43,321 bases of DNA from CAYMKE01 sp964390955 (GTDB lineage Bacteria > Bacteroidota > Bacteroidia > Bacteroidales > JBBRXJ01), in contig CAYMKE010000002.1 in the NCBI GenBank assembly GCA_964390955.1, positions 1 through 43,321 of the forward strand. The letters run 5' to 3'. The position numbers and the translations under genes are program-made. A model generated the notes under the pieces. That model did no database searches and had not been told where the DNA came from. It saw nothing but the letters and a program-made list of their open reading frames with translations. Of this stretch, positions 9,501 to 17,701 are shown one piece after another; within the stretch, counting starts at the first letter, position 1; every line of letters begins with the position of its first letter.

Positions 9501-11161
9501 TGGATTTGATCGGAAAAAAATACCTGGTGATAAAAGGAGAAGTCAACACCCCCAATGACCTTGTTGAAATGGTATTCATCACTGCCGTGGAAGACAGCAC
9601 AGACATTTACATTAATGGTGCATTGAAGGCAAATATCAATGCATTTGAAACCTTTGCAGATACATTAATCACCAACACAAGCTATATTGAAGCCTCAAAA
9701 GACATTTATGTATACCACCTGGCTGGTTTTAACTGTAATATGGGAGGAGCTGTATTGCCCACCATTGAAGGTTGCACTGGCTCTCATAGTGTAAGTTTTA
9801 CCCGCTCACTCCCCCGCCCGTTTTATCTAAACCTGATGGTCAGGGATGGCGGACAGGATGAGTTTACGCTCCATTATGAAGACGGAACCACCTGGCACCT
9901 GCCAGATACCCTGTTTGAACAGGAACCCATTTCAGGTTGGTGGACATTAAAAGATGACCATGAATTGTTTGCTGACGGGAAAGGTGGAGGAATCCCAACC
10001 GGGAAGAACGTAACCATTACCAACAATACACTTTTTCACATGGGATTTGTAAATGGTGAGCACAACCAAGGATGCAGCTATGGTTATTTTTCAAATTTTG
10101 CCGAAGATCCCGGCAGTGCAAAAGTTATTGCTACCGGCACAAATTTAATCTCCCGCTGTTATGGCAAAAAGGTTGCATTACAAGCCTCCGGAGGTTACGC
10201 GTATGAATGGACACCACAGGATTATTTTGATGATCCATATAGTGCTTTCCCCATTGCAACACCACCAAAAAGAGGTCAAATATATACAGTAAACATTTCC
10301 AATGAATGCAGCGGGGATACAGCTATACAGGTTACCATTCTGCCAATGCCACAAGCCCATGTATCCATACAAGATACTACAGGATGCAGCCCGGTCACTA
10401 CTGCTTTATACAACCAGTCTGTCGGTGCAAACCTGTTTAAATGGGATTTTGATGGAGACGGACTTTTTGATTCGGTATATTATGACACGGCATATACAAA
10501 CCACACAGATACTTTAGTATATTCGTACACGAATAATACAAACGATACAACCCGGATACACCCGGTATTGGTTGCCTCCTATAACGATAAGTGCCCCAGC
10601 CATGATTCTACCGAAATTTTGCTTTATCCTTATATAAAAGCAGATATTACCATTTCGGATACGCTCCTGGACTCAAGTGCCGTTGTTACAATAACAAATG
10701 AATCAATCGGAGCCAACTCATTCATGCATATTTTTGGCGATGGAGATACTTCTTATACCGCTACTTATCAATTTTTACATTCCTATGACAATCCAAGTAC
10801 GTATGACACCATTTACACGTATCAATTGATTGCTTCTAATCGTCGTTGTTTTGATACTGCATCCCAGGATATTCTTGTAAAAGGAAAGCCTTTGCAAATC
10901 AAAGCAGTAAAACAAGAAACCCTTTCGGTTTATCCAACCCTCTTAGAGGATGAAGAAATGCTGCATGTAAACAATTCATCAGGCGAAAGATTGAAATATA
11001 ATATTTACAACATGCAAGGGCTTAAAATGATTTCCGGGTCTGTTCAAGGAAAGCATGCGCAAATTTCAACAAAAACGCTTATCCCGGGGAGTTATTTAAT
11101 CACGTTTACTGACCCGTCCGGGAATGTATGGATCACAACAAAACAAATTGTCGTACAATAA
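6593..11161 (+). CDS. Giant secreted protein with two IgGFc-binding-like modules, PKD domains and a T9SS sorting domain
   Basis: The 1522-residue product starts with a signal peptide (MKIMKRIKCAFIVLLLFAIS, cleaved near AFSQ). Two near-identical ~450-residue modules begin at residues ~26 and ~737 with FWFVAPDITSGHD. Each contains the VDNTVIQITPTQDAEGHT region typical of the bacterial IgGFc-binding-like family. Each is followed by PKD-type beta domains (KWDFDGDG in both, HIFGDGDT in the second). The last ~80 residues (LSVYPTLL to TTKQIVVQ) form a type A T9SS C-terminal sorting domain, so export to the cell surface or medium is expected. At DNA level the repeat offset is 2130 bp, with long identical tracts next to diverged ones. 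The ligand is unknown; the family name does not prove antibody binding. Confidence 0.85.
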   Translation: MKIMKRIKCAFIVLLLFAISAFSQTDNKFWFVAPDITSGHDANPPYVGGEPIYLVLTSTGTPVEVRVHQPANTSFDTIFVPIAAGESKKIELTSQIDYIENFPSSNVNNKGLLIESKGGDITAYYEVGTVNNPDLFALKGKNALGYEFVVPSQNIWENNTWWYDPAPQHSIHIVATVDNTVIQITPTQDAEGHTADSTSEITLNKGQTYNLKGTGSTGPEHLAGTKIEVVSGGKIAITLSDDSIPRKSCADLNGDQMIPVDLIGKEYLVIKGEVNTPGDLPEMVFITAVEDSTDIYINGALKANINAFETFADTLITNTSYIEASKDIYVYHLAGFSCEMGGAVLPTIEGCIGSHSVSFTRSLPRPFYLNLMVRDGGQDEFTLHYEDGTTWHLPDTLFEKEPISRWWTIKNTHELFVDGKDGGIPTGENVTITNDTLFHLGLVNGEHNRGCNYGYFSNFAVDMGSVEIISKTYDQNSNLQVLCPGETSTFKATGGYKYEWTPHDHLDDPYSATPTASPPEGTHEYTAHIYRECFSDTFRKVTVVVFPVANPHFTVDITRGCTSHEALFMNDSSGANDYKWDFDGDGIFDFTDTVFHDTLRYTYTNTGTEDSIFYPRLINSYHGFCAHEHVDTIIIPPRPRAGFTVSDSVIESRQMLTFVNNATGFYEECTLSFGDNIISTTCDTVNHTYYNQTYSDTTYMAQWIVRNQHCADTATKEIHVKGEFSHITPPAVNQSTQQFWFVAPDITSGHDPNPPYLGGEPIFLVLTSTGNPVEVSIHQPANPLFDTINLDIPAGESRKIELTSQIDYIENFPSNSINNKGILIESKGGDITAYYEVGTVNNADLFALKGKNALGYEFIVPSQNIWENNTWWYSPDPYQSIHIVATVDNTVIQITPTQDAEGHTADSTSEITLNKGQTYNLKGTGSTGPEHLAGTKIKVVSGGKIAVTLADDSIYRESCADLNGDQMIPVDLIGKKYLVIKGEVNTPNDLVEMVFITAVEDSTDIYINGALKANINAFETFADTLITNTSYIEASKDIYVYHLAGFNCNMGGAVLPTIEGCTGSHSVSFTRSLPRPFYLNLMVRDGGQDEFTLHYEDGTTWHLPDTLFEQEPISGWWTLKDDHELFADGKGGGIPTGKNVTITNNTLFHMGFVNGEHNQGCSYGYFSNFAEDPGSAKVIATGTNLISRCYGKKVALQASGGYAYEWTPQDYFDDPYSAFPIATPPKRGQIYTVNISNECSGDTAIQVTILPMPQAHVSIQDTTGCSPVTTALYNQSVGANLFKWDFDGDGLFDSVYYDTAYTNHTDTLVYSYTNNTNDTTRIHPVLVASYNDKCPSHDSTEILLYPYIKADITISDTLLDSSAVVTITNESIGANSFMHIFGDGDTSYTATYQFLHSYDNPSTYDTIYTYQLIASNRRCFDTASQDILVKGKPLQIKAVKQETLSVYPTLLEDEEMLHVNNSSGERLKYNIYNMQGLKMISGSVQGKHAQISTKTLIPGSYLITFTDPSGNVWITTKQIVVQ
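6690..8000 (+). repeat. First unit of a 2.1-kb intragenic tandem duplication
   Basis: This stretch recurs 2130 bp downstream in the same reading frame (710 codons). The match is essentially perfect around 7106-7270 and 7660-7780, and weaker around 6750-6860 and 7960-8000. The boundaries are approximate. Confidence 0.85.
8820..10130 (+). repeat. Second unit of the 2.1-kb intragenic tandem duplication
   Basis: This is the partner of the unit at 6690-8000, at a constant 2130-bp offset with no frame change. Identical tracts alternate with diverged ones, as expected after partial gene conversion between tandem copies. Confidence 0.85.
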
Positions 11162-11204
11162 AAATAAATTGCATAAATTGTTCAACCATGAATACTTGAT
11201 TTAT

Positions 11205-11212
11205 TAGTTTTG
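11205..11212 (+). promoter_or_regulatory. Predicted -7 box for the nitroreductase-PatB operon
   Basis: TAGTTTTG matches TAnnTTTG. A TTG at 11178-11180 lies 24 nt upstream, slightly longer than the usual -33 spacing. The transcript would start near 11219, 22 nt before the ATG. Confidence 0.4.
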
Positions 11213-11240
11213 CACATGTATCAATTAAAAAAATAGCATT

Positions 11241-11765
11241 ATGGCATTCCTTGATTTGGCAAAACAACGGTATTCATCAAGAAAATACCAGGACAAACCT
11301 GTAGAAAAAGAAAAAATTAATTATGTGCTGGAAGCTGCACAAGCTGCCCCGTCAGCAAAGAATTTACAACCGATTCAATTGGTCGTGGCAACCGATAAAG
11401 AACAACTGGAAAAAGCACAAAGCTGTTATGGCCTGCCATGGATTAAAACAGCGCCTGTCATCATCATCGTTTGTGGTGACCATAGACAGGCTTGGCGGCG
11501 GGGCGACGGGAAAATCCACACAGACATTGATGCAGCCATTGCCATTGATCATATGACACTTGCAGCAACTGATGCAGGATTGGCTACCTGCTGGATTTGT
11601 AAATTTGATGCCCTGAAATGCAGCGAGCTGTTTGTTTTGCCTGAAGGCCTGGAACCCATTGCAATGCTTCCCCTGGGATACCCTGATGACCAACCAAACA
11701 CTGAACGGCATAACAAACGAAAGCCTCTCGATGAATTGGTTCATTGGAACACATTGAAAAAATAA
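11241..11765 (+). CDS. Nitroreductase-family FMN oxidoreductase
   Basis: A 174-residue, single-domain protein of the nitroreductase superfamily. The N-terminus has the FMN-phosphate signature RYSSRKYQDKPV, followed by AAQAAPSAKNLQPIQ. The middle has DIDAAIAIDHMTLAATDAG, and the end has MLPLGYPDD. Members reduce nitro compounds, quinones or flavins with NAD(P)H as FMN-bound dimers; the real substrate cannot be read from the sequence. The PatB/MalY-like gene starts 15 bp downstream, so the two are probably one transcript. The length is normal for the short subfamily. Confidence 0.9.
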   Translation: MAFLDLAKQRYSSRKYQDKPVEKEKINYVLEAAQAAPSAKNLQPIQLVVATDKEQLEKAQSCYGLPWIKTAPVIIIVCGDHRQAWRRGDGKIHTDIDAAIAIDHMTLAATDAGLATCWICKFDALKCSELFVLPEGLEPIAMLPLGYPDDQPNTERHNKRKPLDELVHWNTLKK

Positions 11766-11780
11766 ACCCCTTCTTCCCCA

Positions 11781-12968
11781 ATGCAATATAATTTTGATGA
11801 ATTCATTGACCGGAATCATACTTCTTGCATGAAATACGATATGCGGGAAAGATTATTTGGAACCTCCGGTGTCATCCCACTGTGGGTAGCAGACATGGAT
11901 TTTAAAACACCTGATTTTATCACCAATGCCCTGCAAAAACGGCTTGACCATCCAATTTACGGGTATTCATTTCGTCCTTCTGGTTTTTATGATTCTGCTG
12001 TTTCATGGATGCAGGAAAGGCATCAATGGAAAATAACACGTGAAGACATGGTGTTCAGTCCTGGTGTAGTGCCAGCACTCAACTTTGCAGTGGAACTATA
12101 TACTTCGCCCGGGGACAGTGTTATCGTTCAGCCTCCCGTGTATTTCCCATTTTTTTCTGCCATTAAAAACCAGGGCCGGAATATCATTTACAACGAGTTG
12201 CAGTTAAAAGACGGTAGGTATTTTATGGATCTTGATGATCTGAAAAAACAAATTGGCCACAGAACCAAAATGATTTTTTTGTGCAATCCTCATAACCCGG
12301 GTGGAATGGTGTGGACGAAAGAAGAACTTACAGAACTGGCCACGATTTGCCTGCAACACAACATCCTGATCATATCAGATGAAATCCATTCCGATCTTAT
12401 ATTTCCGGGGCACAAGCACATCCCGATGGCCTCATTATCAGAGGAGGTTACCAATCATACCATCACCTTCATGGCTCCCAGCAAGACATTTAACCTGGCA
12501 GGCCTCTCTACATCCATTGCCATAATCCAAAACAAAGCATTAAGAGAACAGTTTAACAATGCTATACACCAAATGCATTTACATAATGGCAATATCTTTG
12601 GCAATGTAGCGCTTGAAGCAGCTTATTCGCATGGCAGCGACTGGGTTGACCAACTCATGCAATACCTGGACAACAACCTGAATTTCATGAAAGACTTCAT
12701 TCAATCCCGGATTCCTGCCATTGAATTGATCAGGCCCGAAGCAACATATCTTGTTTGGTTAAATTGCAAAGGCCTGCAAATGAACAATAAAACATTAAAA
12801 GACTTCATGATCCACCAGGCTGGCTTAGGACTCAGCGATGGTGTTTTATTTGGCCCCGGCGGCAGTGGTTTTCAACGAATAAATATCGGGTGCCCTGCTA
12901 AACAACTGAAAAAAGCATTGGAACAATTGGAACAGGCAGTGAATAATCTTCAATTACAACAAAGATAA
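11781..12968 (+). CDS. PatB/MalY-type PLP-dependent C-S lyase (cystathionine beta-lyase-like)
   Basis: A 395-residue fold-type I PLP enzyme closest to the MalY/PatB group, recognisable from the opening around 'NFDEFIDRNHTSCMKYD' and from PLWVADMDF. The PLP lysine is Lys235 in APSKTFNLAGL. Asn169-Pro170 (CNPHNPGG), Asp200 (ISDEIHSDL) and Arg366 (FQRINIG) are the usual cofactor and carboxylate contacts. Such enzymes cleave C-S bonds of cystathionine or cysteine conjugates, giving pyruvate, ammonia and a thiol; some are aminotransferases. It follows the nitroreductase gene by 15 bp. A decayed copy of codons ~273-307 lies just downstream at 13005-13115. Confidence 0.9.
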   Translation: MQYNFDEFIDRNHTSCMKYDMRERLFGTSGVIPLWVADMDFKTPDFITNALQKRLDHPIYGYSFRPSGFYDSAVSWMQERHQWKITREDMVFSPGVVPALNFAVELYTSPGDSVIVQPPVYFPFFSAIKNQGRNIIYNELQLKDGRYFMDLDDLKKQIGHRTKMIFLCNPHNPGGMVWTKEELTELATICLQHNILIISDEIHSDLIFPGHKHIPMASLSEEVTNHTITFMAPSKTFNLAGLSTSIAIIQNKALREQFNNAIHQMHLHNGNIFGNVALEAAYSHGSDWVDQLMQYLDNNLNFMKDFIQSRIPAIELIRPEATYLVWLNCKGLQMNNKTLKDFMIHQAGLGLSDGVLFGPGGSGFQRINIGCPAKQLKKALEQLEQAVNNLQLQQR

Positions 12969-13004
12969 TGTTGTTAATAAATATTATGACTATAGAAAAA
13001 AATG

Positions 13005-13115
13005 ATGCTTTGGTAACGTAGTGCTTGAAGCAGCTTATTTGCATGGCGGCGACCGGGTTAACCAACTCATGCAGTCTCTGAACAACAACCTGAATTAAAT
13101 GAGAAAAATTTTTCA
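13005..13115 (+). pseudogene. Decayed duplicate fragment of the PatB/MalY-like gene
   Basis: Bases here align without gaps to ~12593-12703 inside the upstream gene. The frame reads FGNVVLEAAYLHGGDRVNQL against the parent FGNVALEAAYSHGSDWVDQL, then MQSLNNNLN and a TAA stop (13096-13098) where the parent has Phe. Several substitutions and the in-frame stop show it is an old partial duplication, not an active gene. No start codon or other domain parts remain. Confidence 0.8.
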
Positions 13116-13183
13116 AATACATGTTATACCACAAAGCGGTTAACTTTTATTATTAAAATATACTCCTGATCCATTTTTATTAC

Positions 13184-13191
13184 TATATTTG
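13184..13191 (+). promoter_or_regulatory. Predicted -7 box upstream of a possible small RNA or leader
   Basis: TATATTTG matches TAnnTTTG, giving a predicted start near 13198. The next coding start is at 13384, so it would make a ~186-nt leader or a short RNA ending at the hairpin at 13244-13268. Two ACCGGAT direct repeats (13201-13207 and 13215-13221) lie at the predicted transcript start. Confidence 0.35.
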
Positions 13192-13197
13192 CTCACG

Positions 13198-13270
13198 TAT
13201 ACCGGATGATTGGAACCGGATCAACCTGAAAATAATATTTTTTAAAAATGAATTCCCGATTCATTTTTTG
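13198..13270 (+). ncRNA. Candidate small RNA or attenuated leader
   Basis: The candidate runs from the predicted promoter start to the end of a hairpin-plus-T-run, about 70 nt. It contains the duplicated ACCGGAT, and a downstream CCCGGG (13273-13278) that could pair with the CCCG loop of the hairpin. It matches no RNA family I can recognise. Existence is inferred only from the promoter-terminator spacing. Confidence 0.25.
13244..13268 (+). terminator. Hairpin with T-tract, terminator-like
   Basis: AAAAATGAAT (13244-13253) pairs perfectly with ATTCATTTTT (13259-13268) around a 5-nt loop, TCCCG. The stem is A/T-rich, so it is a weak terminator by composition. It sits 115 bp before the next gene. 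Confidence 0.4.
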
Positions 13271-13383
13271 AACCCGGGTTTTATTGTTTTTGTCTTGTAT
13301 AAAAGCTTAGCAGAGTATTCTTTTTTTACTTCTGATCTCAAATCATAAACTTACTTTTTAAATTTTTAAACTGTACATTAAGT

Positions 13384-13773
13384 ATGTGTAAAAAAATCTT
13401 AACAGGATTCTTTTTTTCTGTTGTATTTATGAATCTGTATTCCCAGGATACAGCAAGAACAAGGTGTATTAACTATAAATCTATGATGGGCTGCCCGTTT
13501 GGTACCAGTTGTTATTACAATAAGGACAAAAATGTGTGTATTAAACCTGATAATGATACCGGTAAAGGGTTGGTTGAATGGATCAATGCATTAAAAATAG
13601 ACGGTAAATTAGAATATAATGAAGACGTTGAAACCATTTCACGAAGAAATTTCTTATTGTATATTTATGAAGACACTGAAGCACCCCTTCCACAGACAGA
13701 AGAAATTTACCTGGATTGTCCCGGTTGCAAAAGATTTTATGATTTATGTCTTGATTCCGTTTTGATTGAGTAA
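13384..13773 (+). CDS. Small exported Cys-rich protein of unknown function
   Basis: I do not recognise this 129-residue protein. It has an N-terminal signal peptide (MCKKILTGFFFSVVFMNLYS, cleaved before QDTA). A first Cys cluster reads RCINY, GCPFGTSCYYNKDKNVC, and a second reads LDCPGCKRFYDLCLD near the C-terminus. The spacing suggests disulfides or a metal site outside the cytoplasm. There is no sorting domain and no membrane segment after the signal. It stands alone: the PatB remnant lies upstream and 373 bp of gene-free DNA downstream. A possible attenuated leader precedes it. Confidence 0.65.
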   Translation: MCKKILTGFFFSVVFMNLYSQDTARTRCINYKSMMGCPFGTSCYYNKDKNVCIKPDNDTGKGLVEWINALKIDGKLEYNEDVETISRRNFLLYIYEDTEAPLPQTEEIYLDCPGCKRFYDLCLDSVLIE

Positions 13774-14146
13774 TCAATAAAATCCTGTTGTACCTGCTTC
13801 TTTCTTATCTGGCACATTACCAGTCCGGGATTAAATGTATTGCCGTCATCGGGCTTGTATGTTCGTTTTCTGAATTCCATTATAAAACGAAGGGTAAAAA
13901 AATTTTCTATTTCTCATGTTGAAGCATTCAGTTTTAAAAATCTTGCCGAAAATAAAATTTACACCCAAAACAAAAATAATGCGGTTTAAATAAACTTATC
14001 TATGTACTCAATATAGAAGGCATTTTAAAAGATATATTAATAAGTAGTTGTAGTATCATTTTTTTTATTATATTTATATGTAATAAAAATTTCTTTGCTA
14101 AAATGGATGTTATTATATTTGACAGTCCAATACAGAATTAAAATTA
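13774..14146. other. Gene-free gap with a promoter at its right end
   Basis: This AT-rich stretch contains no open frame with protein-like composition and no clear repeat. The only supported element is the promoter of the adhesin gene at 14094-14121. Confidence 0.6.
14094..14121 (+). promoter_or_regulatory. Predicted promoter of the T9SS adhesin locus
   Basis: TTTG (14094-14097) and TATATTTG (14114-14121) are separated by 16 nt, close to the Bacteroidota -33/-7 arrangement. The start would be near 14128, leaving a 19-nt leader before the ATG at 14147. Confidence 0.55.
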
Positions 14147-17100
14147 ATGAATAAACTTAAATATTATATTATTTTATTAGTTGCTTTGTTATCAAACCTA
14201 CAAAGCCGTTGCGATGTGTTTTTTGTAAGTGATTCGATACCAAATTTTTACACAAAAGTTACAAGCATAAACCAGTCTGACTCTGCAACGATTGATAGTG
14301 TGAAAGTAAGTAATACGGGTTTATTCTCTGAAAATGATTTAGCGCTGTTAATACAAATGAAAGGAGCAGAAATTGATTTGTCCACACAAATTGTTACAAA
14401 CATTCATAATAGCGGGAAATATGAAATATTGAAAATTAATGATGTAGATGATGTTAATGGGTATATAGTTTTTTCATCAAATTTGATTAATAAATATGAT
14501 CCTCAGCAAGCAGTTCAATTGATTCATATTCCCACGCATTATAATGCAACCCTTGAAAAAGATATTACGTGTAAAAAATGGGACGGGCAAACAGGTGGAG
14601 TACTTGCTTTATTTGCTGAAAATAAACTGGTACTTGATGCTGATATTGATGTAAGTGGAAAAGGGTTCAGGGGTGCTGATCCGGCAGGGGATGTGTATAA
14701 TGGTGATTGTTCTTCTGTAGATTCTGCCGGATATAGCCGGTTGTATTATACTTCTTCAGCCGTAGACAGTGCAGGGAAAAAAGGAGAGGGAATTATTAAT
14801 ACCGGATTTCAGTATACAAAAGGAATGGGAAGTGCAATTAATGGAGGAGGTGGTGGCAATGGAATGCTTGCTGGCGGGTACGGAGGTGGCAATTATAATT
14901 ATGGAGGCTCAGGAGGAGACGAATATATAATGTGTAATACAATTTATAATAAACCTCAAAGCGCTAAAATACCCAGCGGATATTATACAAATAATGCACC
15001 CCATAAAAACAGGGTGTTTTTAGGCGGCGGTGGTGGATGCGGAACACAAACAGTTGCAGGAAGTGCCACCAAAGGAGGAGATGGCGGTGGAATTGTAATT
15101 ATAATTACAGACTCTTTGGTAACCAATAATCATAATATTATATCGAATGGACAAAATGTAACAGATACAGCCAATGATTTTGGTGGAGCAGGTGGAGGTG
15201 GAGCAGGTGGCACCATTGTTTTAGATGCAAAATCAATTACAGGTAAATTAAATATTCAAGCAAAAGGCGGTAATGGAGGTTACACAAAAGGAAGTAATTG
15301 TACAGGCCCTGGCAGTGGAGGAGGAGGTGGTTTGTTTTGGCATAGTGGTTCTTTACCTTCTGAAGATTCATTAAATATACTGTTGGATGGAGGCCGGCAG
15401 GGCCGGACGAGTGATTGCGGGTCTCATGGAACAACTACAGGCTCTAAAGGTGATACAATGAATCAATTGATTCCTCCATTAAATGGATTTTTATATAATT
15501 ATATCAAAGAAAAAGCCAAAGAAATATGCCAGGGAGACATTCCCACATCGTTTACAGGAACCACACCTAAAGGCGGAGAAGGCACATATTCTTTTATCTG
15601 GCAGCATAAAAGCACCAGTGGTGATTGGGAACCGGCTACTGAAGGTACTTATTTACAGAAAGACCTTGTATTTAACGACCCGTTAAGTGATACTTTGCAA
15701 TACAGAAGGATCGTTACCTCGGGAGGATATAATGATACAAGTGAAATTGTTCAAATAAATGTGATTCCTTCCATACAACATAACAATATTATTAACAATC
15801 AGACCATTTGTCTTGGTAATAAAGCCGATACACTAAAGCAGGGAATAATACCTCTTGATGGCGGAACCGGAACATACCGGTTTCAATGGGAATATTCTGA
15901 GAATGGAAGCCTTTGGGACACGGTAAATGAGGCAGGAGATCAATCTTTTTATTTACCAGGTGCATCAATGGATACCATACTCTATAGGAGAAAAGTAATA
16001 TCAGGAGTTTGTAACGATATCAGCGATACAATAACCATCACTGTATTGCCTGTCATATCAAATAACACGATATCAGATGAACAGTATGTTTGTGGCCCCG
16101 GCCAACCCGATACAATTACAGGCAGTAACCCTGCCGGAGGAGATGGGGGAACATATTCATATATGTGGATGAAAACAACGGATACATCTATGAATTGGGA
16201 CACAGTGCACGGACAAAACAAAAAATCATTATACCTTCCGGGAATCATATCTGATACCATTTATTACAAAAGAATTGTATATTCAGGGACAAACAATGCC
16301 TGTATAGATACAACAAATATTCATGCAGCAAACGTCATCCCGCCATTAGAAGATAATGTGCTGGCTGTTCATGCTGATACTGTGTGTAAACATGCTATAT
16401 GTGATACGATAAAGGCATCAGTCCCTCAAAAAGGAGGAGGCATGTCAACATATCAATACGAATGGATAAAAAGTTATAATGGAATGGATTGGGAAATAAC
16501 AGCGTGTACAACACGACATTACCCTCCGGAAATGATATCGGAACCCATACTTTTCAAACGCATTGTCCATTCCTATACATGCCACGATACAAGTAATAAT
16601 ATGAATTTTTCTTTATATCCATCACCCAATGCTGTACTTGTTTCAATGGATACGAATATTTGCAGCGGAGACAGCGTTGAACTATCTGTTAGTGTATCAG
16701 GACAATACAGCCCATGGAGTATTGTATATTCAGGCGGTTACGGGACATTTGATTCAGTGAAAAATATTTATAATGATACATCGGCCTTTATTACTCCTGA
16801 AACAACAGATAGTAATACACAATTCAGATATAAAATAACAACAATAACCAACAGGTTAGGTTGTTCAACATCCGATACAAATAATATTGAAGGAACTGCT
16901 GTTGTTAATACATTTGGTTGGCCAACACCAAATGCCGGGCCCGACATGGAATTTTGTGATACAACCGGGGTGATGAATGCGATACGAAGTTTTGGAAACA
17001 CCCACTGGCAAAATTTAAACGGAAACGATTCTGTTGTGATTGAACAACCGGATAAACCAGACACCAGGGTAAATGTTAATATTACAAATGAAGAGACATT

Positions 17101-17692
17101 CAGGTTTCTTTGGCAAGAAACCAACTGGCAATGCCAACGTCAGGATACCGTTAATGTAAGCTTTTATCTCCCTCCCCAACCCGATGCAGGAGAAGATATC
17201 GTATTAATGTTTAAACGGGATACTGTGTTAAATGCAGATTCACCCGGTCATAATGAAACAGCTTTTTGGGATATTATTAAAGGATCGGGGTTTATTGAAA
17301 ATGATTCGTCATCGTCTGCTGAAATCCATGATCTATCATATGATGAAACGAATTACATTACCTGGAATGTAAAAAAAGGAGTTTGTGATTTGGCCTCCGA
17401 TACAATAAAAATTACCATATTAGACATGGAAATACCTACCGGATTTTCTCCAAATAACGATGGAGTAAATGATCAATTTTTTATTAGAGGGCTTAATGAA
17501 TCATATAAAAATGAATTAATCGTATTCAATAAATGGGGAAATATTGTATATTCTTCAAAAAATTATCAAAATGATTGGGGAGGATATAATAAACATAATA
17601 AACAATTGATGGAAGGTACTTACTTTTATTTTTTAAAAGTAAAAGGAGAAATATCATCAGAGAAAAGTGGATTTATTGTAATAAAAAGATAA
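14147..17692 (+). CDS. Gly-rich repeat adhesin with gliding-motility-type (T9SS type B) C-terminal domain
   Basis: The 1181-residue product begins with a signal peptide (MNKLKYYIILLVALLSNLQS). Residues ~20-230 form an N-terminal region. Residues ~232-430 are very Gly-rich, with runs such as GGGGGNGMLAGGYGGGNY. Residues ~460-830 contain about four ~90-residue repeats, each with a Cys, a 'P.GG.G.Y.Y.W' strand, 'W' and a 'YRRIV.SG...DTS' end, like SprB-type repeats. Residues ~1094-1181 form the CHU_C/gliding-motility C-terminal domain (PTGFSPNNDGVNDQFFIRGL, then NKWGNIVY and GTYFYFLKV), the signal for type B T9SS export and attachment. The PorP/SprF gene follows 9 bp later, the usual partner. 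The ligand is unknown. Confidence 0.88.
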   Translation: MNKLKYYIILLVALLSNLQSRCDVFFVSDSIPNFYTKVTSINQSDSATIDSVKVSNTGLFSENDLALLIQMKGAEIDLSTQIVTNIHNSGKYEILKINDVDDVNGYIVFSSNLINKYDPQQAVQLIHIPTHYNATLEKDITCKKWDGQTGGVLALFAENKLVLDADIDVSGKGFRGADPAGDVYNGDCSSVDSAGYSRLYYTSSAVDSAGKKGEGIINTGFQYTKGMGSAINGGGGGNGMLAGGYGGGNYNYGGSGGDEYIMCNTIYNKPQSAKIPSGYYTNNAPHKNRVFLGGGGGCGTQTVAGSATKGGDGGGIVIIITDSLVTNNHNIISNGQNVTDTANDFGGAGGGGAGGTIVLDAKSITGKLNIQAKGGNGGYTKGSNCTGPGSGGGGGLFWHSGSLPSEDSLNILLDGGRQGRTSDCGSHGTTTGSKGDTMNQLIPPLNGFLYNYIKEKAKEICQGDIPTSFTGTTPKGGEGTYSFIWQHKSTSGDWEPATEGTYLQKDLVFNDPLSDTLQYRRIVTSGGYNDTSEIVQINVIPSIQHNNIINNQTICLGNKADTLKQGIIPLDGGTGTYRFQWEYSENGSLWDTVNEAGDQSFYLPGASMDTILYRRKVISGVCNDISDTITITVLPVISNNTISDEQYVCGPGQPDTITGSNPAGGDGGTYSYMWMKTTDTSMNWDTVHGQNKKSLYLPGIISDTIYYKRIVYSGTNNACIDTTNIHAANVIPPLEDNVLAVHADTVCKHAICDTIKASVPQKGGGMSTYQYEWIKSYNGMDWEITACTTRHYPPEMISEPILFKRIVHSYTCHDTSNNMNFSLYPSPNAVLVSMDTNICSGDSVELSVSVSGQYSPWSIVYSGGYGTFDSVKNIYNDTSAFITPETTDSNTQFRYKITTITNRLGCSTSDTNNIEGTAVVNTFGWPTPNAGPDMEFCDTTGVMNAIRSFGNTHWQNLNGNDSVVIEQPDKPDTRVNVNITNEETFRFLWQETNWQCQRQDTVNVSFYLPPQPDAGEDIVLMFKRDTVLNADSPGHNETAFWDIIKGSGFIENDSSSSAEIHDLSYDETNYITWNVKKGVCDLASDTIKITILDMEIPTGFSPNNDGVNDQFFIRGLNESYKNELIVFNKWGNIVYSSKNYQNDWGGYNKHNKQLMEGTYFYFLKVKGEISSEKSGFIVIKR

Positions 17693-17701
17693 AAGTAGAG
17701 A

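Noticed and set aside
6593..11161. Calling the giant secreted protein an antibody-binding virulence factor
   Set aside because: The IgGFc-like family name is inherited from animal proteins; bacterial members occur in free-living species and binding is unproven.
11364..11819. Minus-strand 151-codon frame across the nitroreductase gene
   Set aside because: It overlaps two well-defined plus-strand genes and has no signature; a chance antisense frame.
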